This document shows positions 24,874 through 35,305 of a stretch of 64,000 nucleotides of DNA, one piece after another (position 1 is the stretch's first letter; every line of letters starts with the position of its first letter). A program made the position numbers and the translations under genes. Under the pieces are notes generated by a model. That model was not told where the DNA came from. It saw only the letters and a list, made by a program, of their open reading frames with translations, and ran no database searches. The stretch comes from Isoetes taiwanensis (Eukaryota; Streptophyta; Lycopodiopsida; Isoetales; Isoetaceae), in contig JAJEKV010000014.1 in the NCBI GenBank assembly GCA_021234155.1, forward strand, positions 14,184,494 to 14,248,493, written 5' to 3'.

Positions 24874-27800
24874 ATGATTTGTGTGCTCGACAACACACTG
24901 GAAGATCAAACACCAATTGATCAGCGGAAAAGTTATTCCGACGAAGAACGTGTGCAAGGATGCCAAAGAAACCGTAAGTCCGAGACCCCGAGCCACATTG
25001 CAATGAAGGCAATACCAGAAGCTGTCAGCATGCTCACAGACTTAGAAGAGAGGCTGGTGTCAACTAGAATATCCTTTGCGAAAATAGCAATATCGGATCA
25101 ATGGGTCGGCCAAAACAGGCTTCACGGGTCTGTCATTGTCGAAGCAACACATGCCCAGGCTCAGCGACGACCACGCATCAATCAGGCTACAGCTAGAGAG
25201 GAGGATAGCAGACACACATCCCTACATGGAAGGGCTAGTCAACCCAACTGTCAAATAAGGGCCATGCACTACCTACACAAACAACCCCTGTACGTGGAAG
25301 CACGCATCAAGATGAAGGATGAATGGGCCTCACAATTCAACAACCAATGCACAATACTCGAATTAGACGACATAGAGCCTAAGAGGGATGATGACGACCC
25401 AACACACATTGGGTAGACTCTATTGTGGAACATGCAACTTGAAAACATCCAGGACTTCAATGACAACGTCGTCGGCATCGTACCAGGACAGGGATCCCAC
25501 CCAATGGGATTCTACCCCGTCCCAAACTACGAGGAGATGTGCTTCCCCCGCCTGTTCGGAGGCATGCAGCGGAATCCAGCAATTTACCAGAACTTCACAT
25601 ACAAGGAAATATGCCAATGGGAATTACAAAATGTAGACCGAAGGTTTGCAATGGACCAAATCAATGTGTTCTTAAAGTAATGAGATCCACTTTGTGCGCG
25701 GCTCCGCAAGCTTCCGAATCAGAAGAGGAGAGCACAACGACTTGAACATGTCTCAACGCCGTGTTCGGGATAAAAATGCGCCCGTGGTTTTTGCAAGAAT
25801 AACACCGGGTTACCACGACCTCAAATCATTATGTGCCTCACGGACACAAGCTAGATGCGAAAGAAAGATGCGCTTGGGCCCCGTCCATCTTTGACACATT
25901 CAGCATGGCAGAGTCAAGTGGACAGACCTCCTCGATGCTCTCAAACACCTCAATCTCGACACAGTGGCCACAGCAAACTCAGAAGGGTGGAACAATAAGA
26001 AGCTCGCGCTTGAACTCACGAGAGTCGACCCAGTCACATGCATGAGGTACTATGTCAACAGAGTTATGGGCCTCAAGAAGGTGCTCCAGAAGCCGCACGA
26101 CATGATCGGCGAGGTCGCCAACTTTGTCCGCATCACCCAGTTCTGACAAAAAGGAAGCCCACACGACCACATGCAACTCTACATAAAAGACGCTCCACAA
26201 TACCCAAATGCAACGTATGATGACATTATATCATTTGTTGACAAGCTCATCACAATGGACATCGAGATACTCCCAGATGAGCTACGAAAGCAATGCAACA
26301 CATGCATATGCACACATGCAAAAAGAAATGAGGCATTGATCGCAGTTCCACATGCCCACTTCCTGTGGGGACACATGCATCTTAGACCTAGAAGACCACA
26401 CTCCTGAAGAAGGAAAGGCCATGAAAGAGAGCAAGAACAAAATCAAAACGTGGCTGAAAGCATATTGGAAGGACAAAATGAAGACAATGGACGACTTGAT
26501 GCAAGACACAGACCTTGATGAACAACAATACAAGAAGGTGCTCGCGTATGTCATCCAAGGCCTGAAGCTCTTCCTCAAGAGAAAGGTGAGTGACTGCAAG
26601 ACAATAGCCTTCAACCCGCGCATCAGGACAATGTGGCAACACAGACTTCCAGTATATCTTCAACACCTACGCTGTAGCCACATACTGCATATCATACATC
26701 AAGATAGCAGAAACCAACCTGTCTGCATCCTTGACGAAGATCATAGAGACCCCGCAATGGGAATAACCAAAGACGTCGTCGAGGATTCGGACAAATGGGC
26801 AATGCCATCATACACTCGGGGAAGATCTCCATCTCGAGGCTATAATGCTCCTCCTAAGATGCCCCCCGCACACAAAAAGACACGTAGCATAATTTTCATC
26901 AACAGAAACATGCCGCAAAATAGACCCAAAGTCCTCAAGACGAAACAGGAGCTCGCAAAACTAGACCTGAGCAGCACAGACGTCCTTGCGCCCAACATCA
27001 TCGACAAGTATAACATCATGGAGCACATCAGCCTCACGCAAGCAACCATGCTATACAAAGACGAGCAGGGGAAAAATTGTAAACAAAATGAGGAAGGACA
27101 GATCAGGCAACCTAAAACTGGCGATCCTCAGGTTCATCAAATTCAACGAGGACAAAGATATAGAAGCATGGGCATATGAACGACAACTGCTACATATACA
27201 ATTCAGGACAGAGAAGAAACTCCTTGAAGGGCACCCCACCTACCACATCGCATACATGGCAAAGCAAGAAGAAATCGAGATAGCCCACATATCGCTAACA
27301 TTTCAATGCAGAAGCGGTGCCCGCAACTGGGATGACATAGAAAGGATAGCCGACGACATTGATGAGCGACGAATGTCGAATAAGTGAGGATGGCGATGAC
27401 AGCGAGGACGAGTTTGACGCTGCAGATCTCTCACACTTACATACTACAACGGTCCCCTCAAGCGGTATGCCGCCACAAGAGCCCACAACAAACATGAACC
27501 TCACCCATTCCAACAAGCTAACCACCTTCCTTCCCTTGTAGTTCGAGAGGACAATGGTACCGAACAAACAAATTACACCCAACGAGATCTACCATGCGAT
27601 GGTCGAGACGTTGAAAGTGAAGCAATGGCTACTTTACGATGACATCATGTACAAGAAGACCCACGATCCAACCCATAGGTAGAACCTCTTCCTCATGGGT
27701 GGTGCATTCTTCAATGCCTCATCGAGGGACAAAAGCGCCTCTTCCAGCAAGAGCTCCCGACCCAATGAGCAGGCCATCGTTCGCTATAGCTGCGTACATA

Positions 27801-29140
27801 GACAGGGCAGCAGACAACGTCGGTGGCACCACCGCATATGCGATTCGCGATAAGATCAACGACAACATTCAGAAACAAGGACCATGCCAAAGTCCGGCAT
27901 GCTGCTAATGGGAAAGAACGCATATGAAGCGGTGAAATTGCTGATGATCGACGAGATCTCAATGGTCGGCCTTCGCCTCCTCTTCCATGTCGACGCGCTC
28001 TGCAACAAGCAAGTAGCAAACCCACGAAAAAACTAGCAACGCGAGACTAACATCTCCTCGTGACTACCGTGCAGGTACAAGGCTACCGCCACCCCCATAC
28101 CATTCGGAGGCATGTCAGTTATCGTAGTCGGAGACTTCTACCAACTCAAGCCAATGTTCGACAAGTGGAACTTCTGTGACCCAGACACCGATGACGCCCA
28201 AAAGCTAGGCATCATGCAGTTTTCAGGCCTCTACCACTCCTGGAAGTCAAACTTCAGGTACTACGAACTTCACCGAGATAGTCAGGCAAGGAGATGGCCT
28301 CCCCTTTGCACTTGCCCTCTCTCACATGAGGAAATCAGAGCGAATGCCAGACAACCTGTACCTCATCAACTCCACTTGCACCCGTCCAGCACCCATCGAC
28401 CAACGCTTCCCACATGTCTTTCACAAGAACAAAGACAAGGGCAAGCACAATGACAAAGTCTACACCAAAATACGAGAGGAAGGCAACCGCCTCCATGCCA
28501 CAGACACGCACGAGGATAGTTGCCCGAGGAACATCACCCTACCCACGGATTCCGAAAGATACGTGGACTAAAAGACAAGCTAGACCTCAAACAAACCATG
28601 CTTGTCGAGCTCACGAGCAACATCGACCTGTTCGACGCCCTCGTCAATGGCACTAACGGCATCTTAGAGCATCACACGGGCATAGGAGCGACAGAGGCAC
28701 TCTGGATATCATTCACGAAGCCCATAACAGATAGGAGCTGTTGCGACAGGCTCAAATACCTCTACGCTCAAGGAATCAATCCAGGCTGGACGCCAATCCA
28801 GAAACTAACCAAGCTATGCCAAGCAAGCAAAACCAAAAGCACAAGATCATGCGACGCCAGTTCCCCGTCCGCGGCGAGGACAGTCCACAGGTCACAAGGC
28901 GGTACCGTCGACCAGCTATGCTTCAACCCCAGAGGCATGCACATGCACGGAATGGCCTACACAGCTATCTCGCGAGTAAAAACAATGGCATGCCTATTTC
29001 TGAAGCATCCGCTCATCAATCGAAACTTCAATGTCGACAGGAGAGTCACAGAAGAGATCGAGAGAATGCACAGAGACATGCCATGGATGATGACCATTCT
29101 CAACCTCACTAGTATCTTCAGTTGCAACATTACCAACTAA
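24874..29140 (+). mobile_element. Helitron-like Rep/Pif1-helicase element, decayed (copy 2)
   Basis: The domain order is the same as in copy 1. N-terminal block: 25423-25680 (PGQG, CFPRLFGG, ELQNVDRRFAMDQINVFLK). Helitron_like_N: about 25900-26146. HUH motif SPHDH after an in-frame TGA: about 26146-26172. Cys/His segment: about 26293-26325. Rep C-terminal part: 26352-26640. Pif1 motif Ia (DNVGGTT): about 27816-27836. Motif II (LLMIDEISMVG): 27940-27970. Motif III (VVGDFYQLKP): 28112-28155. Motif IV region: about 28265-28340. Motifs V and VI: 28520-29140, with VHRSQGGTVDQ and YTAISRVK. Walker A is degenerate (GGAFFNAS). The layout resembles Rep/Pif1 proteins of animal-type Helitrons more than the usual plant ones; that comparison is from memory. 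A TAG at about 25414 and the TGA before HUH are shared with copy 1. Confidence 0.85.
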
Positions 29141-29224
29141 TTTCATATTACCTGCAAAAGTACAATAATCTATTCAACTACTATCGCTAATTTATAAATC
29201 CTAATAACCACTAAATTATAATTA

Positions 29225-31038
29225 CTAACCTGCTGAAGAATCGACATTCTGAGGCGCCTCCATTGCAGAAAAAGTACCTGTATTCTGCTGTTGATCATAC
29301 GCCCTTAACTCACTCTCATATACCTCATCAAACATCCTGCGTGTGCCATCGTCATTGAAAGGTTTTCTGATTATCGACATTGCAGCCTTACACTTCAAAT
29401 CTTTAGTCTTATCATACCTAATTGAAGATAAATATATAAGAATTAACCCTAGAATAATTAAAGATACCAAAAGCAAGGCTACTTACTGCTTGTACGCTCC
29501 AGTAGTCCTGTGCCCTGTCACATCCATTCCAACTTCCACGGGAACATTCACCCTTGCTAGCCTACTAACAACTGATGTTCTTCCAGACTTACCCGAAAAT
29601 TTACCTTCAACGCCTATTGTCTTCAACATATATTTCATCCAAGATCCTAACACTTTTGCGCTCACTCTATGCTTTTTGTTGTACTAGACATGAACAGAGA
29701 AGTTTAAGTAGTGCAAATTAAATATAAAAAAACAAAAACAAAAGTAGAAAAATACTTATATGTGATTTTGGTGAATTGATGCACTGCATGAACATGAACC
29801 ATGGTGCATTTTCATCTTCAGGTTTAGGTAAATGTCGAACAAGACATTTAAATGTCAGCACAACATCATCTTCAAAACATCGAATAGGTTGCCTGAATGA
29901 CTCTTCCTGATACTTCTCCATTGTGACACGATGATTTTTGCTCATTTTCTCACTATATTCTAAACACTTCTTAGCATCAAGTACCAGAACTACAAAATCA
30001 GTCACAACAAGCTTATACAACTCATCTCTCCCTCTAATAGCAAACCTTGACACGCAGTAGTACATAAACCTTCTCTGAAGACCCCTGTTGCTAAAAATAG
30101 AATGGTCCATATCAGACAAAAGTGCCTGTTCTGTGCTATAACTTATCTTGTCAACTTTCTTACGCTTGCCACAAATACCAGGAGTTAATCTAGATCTTCT
30201 CATACTAGCAACACATGCCTATCTGGCATTAGCAAATATTGGACTCTTCTTGATCTCAAATGGTATCTCCTCAATATCAGTACGCCCTATTCTCACTTCC
30301 TGTTCTCTCCTGATAATAGCTCCAAATTTTCTAAAGATATCTTGTAGCCTACAACAAACAGCAAACAGCTACTATTAAAATAAAATATTAAAATAAAAAA
30401 CTAAACTAAATTTGTACTTACATTTCAGTAGGGTGAAGATCTCCATTAAGCTTGCAAACTTGAAGCATAAACTGCTCCAACATTCGAGCAAACTCCATCA
30501 AATCCAATTCCTCAATTCTTTTCTCAATTGACAATCCGTTCTTCACTCTCCAGTGATCAAATCTGGATCGAGCCCATTCTATCTTATCTATTTTTGTGCC
30601 ACCAGAATTAACTTCCCTCACTAACTCATCATCAAGCTCTAGAAAAGGCACTTCTTTTCCAGATCCATTACCACTAACATTTTCAGAAACAACACTAGAA
30701 ACATTTTCTTTGTTAGACTCGATTCCAAAAAACCCTAGCATCTTTTCAACATCATGTAAGTACTCGTTAATCTTGGCATCCCCAAACTCTTTCAGAAGCT
30801 CTGGTTCAAAATCAATCTCACATTCTGTATTATCTAAGAAAATACAATGATCTGCACCTTCAATCTCTTGAGTAATGTTCAAGATAAAGCCAGGTGCATC
30901 TATCTCAGCCATAGTAGACTGAGAAACCACAAAACCTTCAAACAAAATAAGTACAGACACAACATGTTCACTAGACCCATGCTTCCTAAACCTTGCCTTG
31001 CTAAAATTTTCAATATTGTTAGGGTTTCCATCTAACAA
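29225..31038 (-). CDS. Crypton-like tyrosine recombinase (DUF3504 type), four exons, in-frame TAG
   Basis: Exons on the minus strand: 31038-30422, 30348-29760, 29683-29487, 29417-29225; a further 5' exon near 31164-31078 is possible. Two introns have clean GTAAGT donors and YAG acceptors and join phases correctly (HPTE-MLQDIF; GAYK-QYDKTKD). The N-terminal part fits the SAM-like DNA-binding region (EWARSRFDHWR, then VCKLNGDLHP). The catalytic part has box I (SRFAIRGRDELYKL), the beta-hairpin Lys (EYSEKMSKNHR), the H/K-x-x-R site as KSGR, then TGHRTTGAYKQYDK with the nucleophile Tyr nine residues after His. So the R-K-K-R-H-Y set is present. This layout is that of the DUF3504 family derived from Crypton transposons (ZMYM2/QRICH1-like). 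Defects: TAG at 30219-30221, and a non-canonical donor (ATAAGT) after exon 2. The residues listed are seen; family membership is from recalled consensus. Confidence 0.75.
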
Positions 31039-31060
31039 TGCTCTATGTAGTGCCTAGCTA

Positions 31061-31849
31061 GCTGTAGGGTCCTGGAGCTAACCATTGTATCCATTTTCAT
31101 ACCTTCTCAAAGCTCGATTTGACGACATTACAACCTTCGAAGTTACTGGCGAAGCATCAACAACCTGAAAAAGACATGTAAACAAGTTAGATGTGCAAGA
31201 TTTTATGAAAACAGAGATAAATGCACACTTTAATTTACCTGATCCTAAAATATACAACAAATCCGCCTTTAGAAGTTCAGAAACCAAGGTAGAACCCTCA
31301 AAAATACAAGAATACAACTTAATATTCAGAAATGCCCTAACAGAGCCTAAAGAACTCCCAGATCTTCTGCATGTTACTCCCAGACACTTTATCCGCCATT
31401 ATCTGCAAGAAATCACCACAAGAATTAGGTAACACCATGAAAATCAACCTAAAACTGATGAAAACTACCTAAAATAGAGAAAGTCGAGTAAGGGACCGTC
31501 AAGAACACTGAGAATCAAAGTGCTGCCATCAAGAACACTCAGAATCAAGGCGATGCTACCACAAATGAAGACGCTGCTCCAAAACTTCACAAAATGAGAA
31601 AAAACTAAGGCACTGCAAGGAAAAACGAAGGCGCTGCAAGGGTAAAGCCTTCCTAAATGGCATGCAGACGCATGCAGAGCTTAAAAGCTCAAGAAACATG
31701 TGAGCGCCGCAACGATCGGCATAGCCAGAAGCAAAAAGAAAGAAAGAAAAAAATCATTCTGCACAGCTTCGTAAGCGTTTTGGCCGACGTGGCGGACGAA
31801 TGTCGGCTGACGTGGCAGAACGCGGCCAACAATTCCTTTACGTTTGGGC
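31061..31849. other. Upstream region of the recombinase gene
   Basis: On the minus strand a short exon-like stretch (VVMSSNRALRRYENGYNG, about 31164-31078) ends at a GTTAGC donor and could be the 5' end of the recombinase gene. The rest has no coding signal. Repeats of CAAGAACACT and AGAATCAA occur at 31500-31550, and GACGTGGC-like repeats at 31783-31820. Confidence 0.4.
31476..31497. repeat. Third copy of the palindrome arm
   Basis: These 22 bases (starting AGAGAAAGTCGAG) are identical to 31923-31944, the right arm of the palindrome, and inverted relative to the left arm at 31853-31874. The pair 31476/31874 therefore forms an inverted repeat bounding about 400 bp just upstream of the recombinase gene. 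Confidence 0.85.
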
Positions 31850-31947
31850 AAAGGTCCCTTACTCGACTTTCTCTGTTGTCAAGTGGGCCTCCGCGCTGAC
31901 GTGCGTCGGCCCACTTTCCAACAGAGAAAGTCGAGTAAGGGACCTTT
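31850..31947. repeat. 98-bp near-perfect palindrome with 29-bp arms
   Basis: The outer arms 31850-31878 and 31919-31947 are exact reverse complements (29 bp). After a two-base mismatch on each side comes an inner 9-bp stem, AAGTGGGCC (31881-31889) with GGCCCACTT (31908-31916). The loop is 18 bp. It could be the core of a foldback element or MITE, or a recombination or attachment site used by the adjacent recombinase; only the structure is seen. Confidence 0.9.
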
Positions 31948-31949
31948 CC

Positions 31950-33547
31950 CTTATCCTATATGGTCTTTTCCAAATTAAATTCTGTCTAAACCCCCTGAAA
32001 AACATTAGACCCCCAAAGATAAGGCAACCCACATATAGACATATACGCATCCACAACACATATTTTCCTTAACGTAAAAGGTGCAAATCTATTGCAAATT
32101 TCACATTTTGCAGATGACTTCGTAACAGTTACTAGTAAGTTAAAGTTCTACCATAGCTAATCACATGCAAAGATGTCCACTAAGGTACAAACCTTTGTAT
32201 TTGTTCAAAGTTTAGAAATAAAAGTGTGGTCCATGCTATATGCAGGTGCGTGGTTGTCATGGCCGTAGGAGCCCCATATGGGTCTCTTTGGTTTTTATGC
32301 AATTTCGCTTGGTAAATGGCATGCCATCTTTCCTTTTAGTATTGTCGGTGATATGAAGGTTTGGTGGTGTCACAGGGATCTTGAAGTTTTGGTGTTTTGG
32401 TGTCGTACCATTGGCAATTTAGTTTATTAGATGATAGTCGCCTTTCTTTATAGTATTGTGGGAGGATGTAAGCGAGGTTGAGGCTTACATAGTTGTGGTG
32501 TGGGCTTGGTCGTGGCTGTGGACGCATCAATGGGTCTTCCGAGGGCAACCCATTGATGCGTAAGCATCTTATTTCCCCATGATGACGCAAGAATCTTTTG
32601 TAGAAGATACATGCAAATCTTGCCTATAGCAATTACATATGCTCAATTAAATTCCAGCACAAAGGGCAAAGTAACAGCCATGTACCTCGTGATTCCAAAT
32701 AGAGAGAAGAATTTATAAATAGAGATCGTTTCCTCCTGTTTAAAGCAGCAAATGTATGATGGCTTTACTTCTTTCATTTTCTTGCAAATATGTTTTTGCT
32801 TCAATATGGTTTTTTGGTCATTGAAGTTTGTACTTTTGAAATTTATAGCAATAGAAAGTATGCAACTTCTACACATGTTTCCAACGAAAACAAAGAAAAA
32901 GATTGAAGAAAACAAAAGCTGTTTACATAATTAGATAGTGCATCCAATCATCTAAACAGCTACAACATTAATCATGTAGATTCACAAAAACATGTCCCAT
33001 TGTTATGAGAAACAATCAAGATTTATTGTAGTCTCAGATGTAGATCTTAGAGCCCATATTTCTCAAATGATGTAAACCATCTCCCCTCATCAACACCTTC
33101 ACATTTTGCCCGGCAGGCAAATAGACCACTATGTTGAAACCCGCTCTTTGATCTCATACTTGCCCTTGTTAATGCAGATAAACAATCTATTAACTGCTCA
33201 GAAAATTTGTTCATATTTGCCATCCCTGATACGGAGAAGCAAATCCAACCTCTTTGTTCCTAGAATTCGAAGATTTGAATATATTTCAAGAATCAGCCTG
33301 CTATAATTGCATCACAGAAACCAAAATTCTTAATAAACTATTATTGAACCAAAATAGAAAAAGAATGAACATATATTGCCATACCTTGATACTTGCTCTT
33401 GTCCTGAACTTCTGCATTTTAAATGCAGGCAAAAGATGGCAACCAGTCTTTGGTCCTTTCCCAAACCATGTAGTACAAGTGCCTGAGTTGAACATGCATT
33501 CTTGGCATATATCCCAGTTACCAATTCATACTTTTGCAAGCAAGGTT
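31950..33547. other. Spacer between recombinase and mTERF (copy 2)
   Basis: No gene is recognised. The right part (about 33100-33547) is probably the mTERF 3' UTR. It holds the 32522-32561 hairpin. Confidence 0.5.
32522..32561. repeat. Perfect 14-bp-arm hairpin (copy 2)
   Basis: ACGCATCAATGGGT is followed after 12 bases by its exact reverse complement. It is preserved without change in copy 1 at 10338-10377. Confidence 0.9.
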
Positions 33548-35212
33548 TCACAACCCAGCACCTGTGTTCTGAACATTTAAAACCTCCCCATCATCATCAT
33601 TGTCTGAGAAAAGAATTTCATCATCATCTGAAAGTTCAGAATCAGTTTCATCATCCAAAGCTCTGTGGTCAAGGTGAGCTGCTAATGGCATCCTATTTAT
33701 TTCAGATTCAGTAACAATGGCATTCCTTTCGTCCTCAAAAGAAAAGGCACCGTTCTCTTCAAGTCCACTATGATCATTCCCTGATGCTCCTTTAGCAACA
33801 TCTGTTATGGTAAGAGGCCTCTCTATGTAGTCCAAACTAAGGCGTTCTGTGAACACTGCATCACTACATTGAAGAAACCATTGCAAGCTACATTTGATTC
33901 CCTTCCTTTTAATTTCTTCATACCGTGGTTGTATTCTAGTCTTAAGGCTGTAAATAAAATACTCAGGAAATTCTACTAATTCAACAAGGGGTCTCCCCAT
34001 TTCCAAGAAGAAATAGTCCAGGTTGGCCATCATCGTTTCTCTGATCCTAATAGCAAGGAGTTGAGGACAAGAGGTAACCATCTTCGCTACCTGCTCTGGT
34101 GTAAATCCAGCTGAATCTATCAAAAAGGCTACTCGTTGGATAGCTTTATCTTCATCAACTATAACCAGTTGAGGCAGCTTTTCAAGCATGCCTGGAATAT
34201 CTTTGGAATCGACACCAACATGCTCTACTAGCCATTTCTTTTTGTTGGTAAGATTCTCCAGCAGGTCAACTTCAAACAAGTCTGGAAACTGCATAATGAT
34301 ATGGGGCATGGCCTCCTTTCGTAGACCAATGCTGAATAGAGCCTGGATGCAAGGTCTCAATTTATCATCTAGCATTGCGCCACCCAGTATGTAAGGGTGC
34401 TTCTCTAGTATCGTTGCTACTTCTTCCTTTTGAAGGCCCAAGCTACAAAGATAATCAACCTTTGGCTTAATATTGTTCCCTACCCGCATGCCAAGAATTT
34501 CAGGAAATGCTGTGATAATAGATCCTATTCGCCTGGGATTGACTCCAATAGCTACTAAATATGCTGTTGAAGTGCTTATAGTTCCTTCTAGCTTAAACCC
34601 TAAGAAATCTGGATACCTCATCAAAACTCTTGGCAAATTGTTCCTTTGAACACCCAGACCTTCCACATAAGCTATAACAGGCTGCAAATCCATCACCACG
34701 CTACACCGCAGTACAGACGGAAATTTCCGAATTAGAGTCAATAACCCCTGTGGGGTAACTCCTAGCTGCTCCAAATAAGAAAGCACAGGAATCATATTTT
34801 TCTTCACGCTACAGCATATCATTAGAGGATACGCATTGATGTCTTCTTTTTGCAGCCCAAGCTTTATAAGAAAATCTATTCTTTCCTTCAATACATCTAC
34901 GGTTGTAAAGAGCTCTACGTCTTCAATCTCCCCCGGCTCTATGCCCTCCTCTCTAAGAAATGCCAACACTTCTTCTCGTCCTAATATCTGATGTTTGTAA
35001 TCTTGAACTTCTTCCCAACTTACAGAGGGCTCTTCGAAAGAAGACTTACCTGATTTTTCATTCTTCTTTTTCTTGAGCAAGTGAGGTGCAACTTGGGTGT
35101 TTGCTACTGCCAGAGGCGCTACGCATCTCGGAGAGTGAATTGTGGTGTTGTTGGTCCAGGATGACGGAATTGCACAGCTAGAAATGACGGATGAGAGGTT
35201 TATCATCGCCAT
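33548..35212 (-). CDS. mTERF-domain protein, plastid mTERF4 (BSM/RUG2)-like
   Basis: This is an intact intronless frame of 554 codons from the ATG at 35212-35210. That ATG has an ACCATGG context and is followed by MINLSSVISSCAIPSSW, a Ser-rich, acid-poor leader like a plastid transit peptide. An upstream in-frame ATG at 35305 would add 31 residues that look like UTR. After a basic spacer come tandem mTERF repeats from about residue 130 to 450, with the characteristic Pro-hydrophobic turns: FPSVLRCS, YPDFLGFKL, FPEILGMRV, HPYILGG, FPDLFEVDL, LPQLVIVD, CPQLLAIRI and FPEYFIYSL. The block GRPLVELVEFPEYFIYSL and the following RIQPRYEEIKRKGIKCSLQW fit the mTERF4/BSM type, which acts on plastid RNA (intron splicing). 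The C-terminus is very acidic. Family certain; the mTERF4 assignment is from recalled similarity. Confidence 0.9.
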   Translation of the reverse strand: MAMINLSSVISSCAIPSSWTNNTTIHSPRCVAPLAVANTQVAPHLLKKKKNEKSGKSSFEEPSVSWEEVQDYKHQILGREEVLAFLREEGIEPGEIEDVELFTTVDVLKERIDFLIKLGLQKEDINAYPLMICCSVKKNMIPVLSYLEQLGVTPQGLLTLIRKFPSVLRCSVVMDLQPVIAYVEGLGVQRNNLPRVLMRYPDFLGFKLEGTISTSTAYLVAIGVNPRRIGSIITAFPEILGMRVGNNIKPKVDYLCSLGLQKEEVATILEKHPYILGGAMLDDKLRPCIQALFSIGLRKEAMPHIIMQFPDLFEVDLLENLTNKKKWLVEHVGVDSKDIPGMLEKLPQLVIVDEDKAIQRVAFLIDSAGFTPEQVAKMVTSCPQLLAIRIRETMMANLDYFFLEMGRPLVELVEFPEYFIYSLKTRIQPRYEEIKRKGIKCSLQWFLQCSDAVFTERLSLDYIERPLTITDVAKGASGNDHSGLEENGAFSFEDERNAIVTESEINRMPLAAHLDHRALDDETDSELSDDDEILFSDNDDDGEVLNVQNTGAGL

Positions 35213-35305
35213 GGTTTTCTCCTCCCATACAGGGTTCAATCTCCTTACTGACCTCTCATTGCAGCCACTCGATGAGCGTCCTATATTCCATATATGCCAC
35301 ATCAA

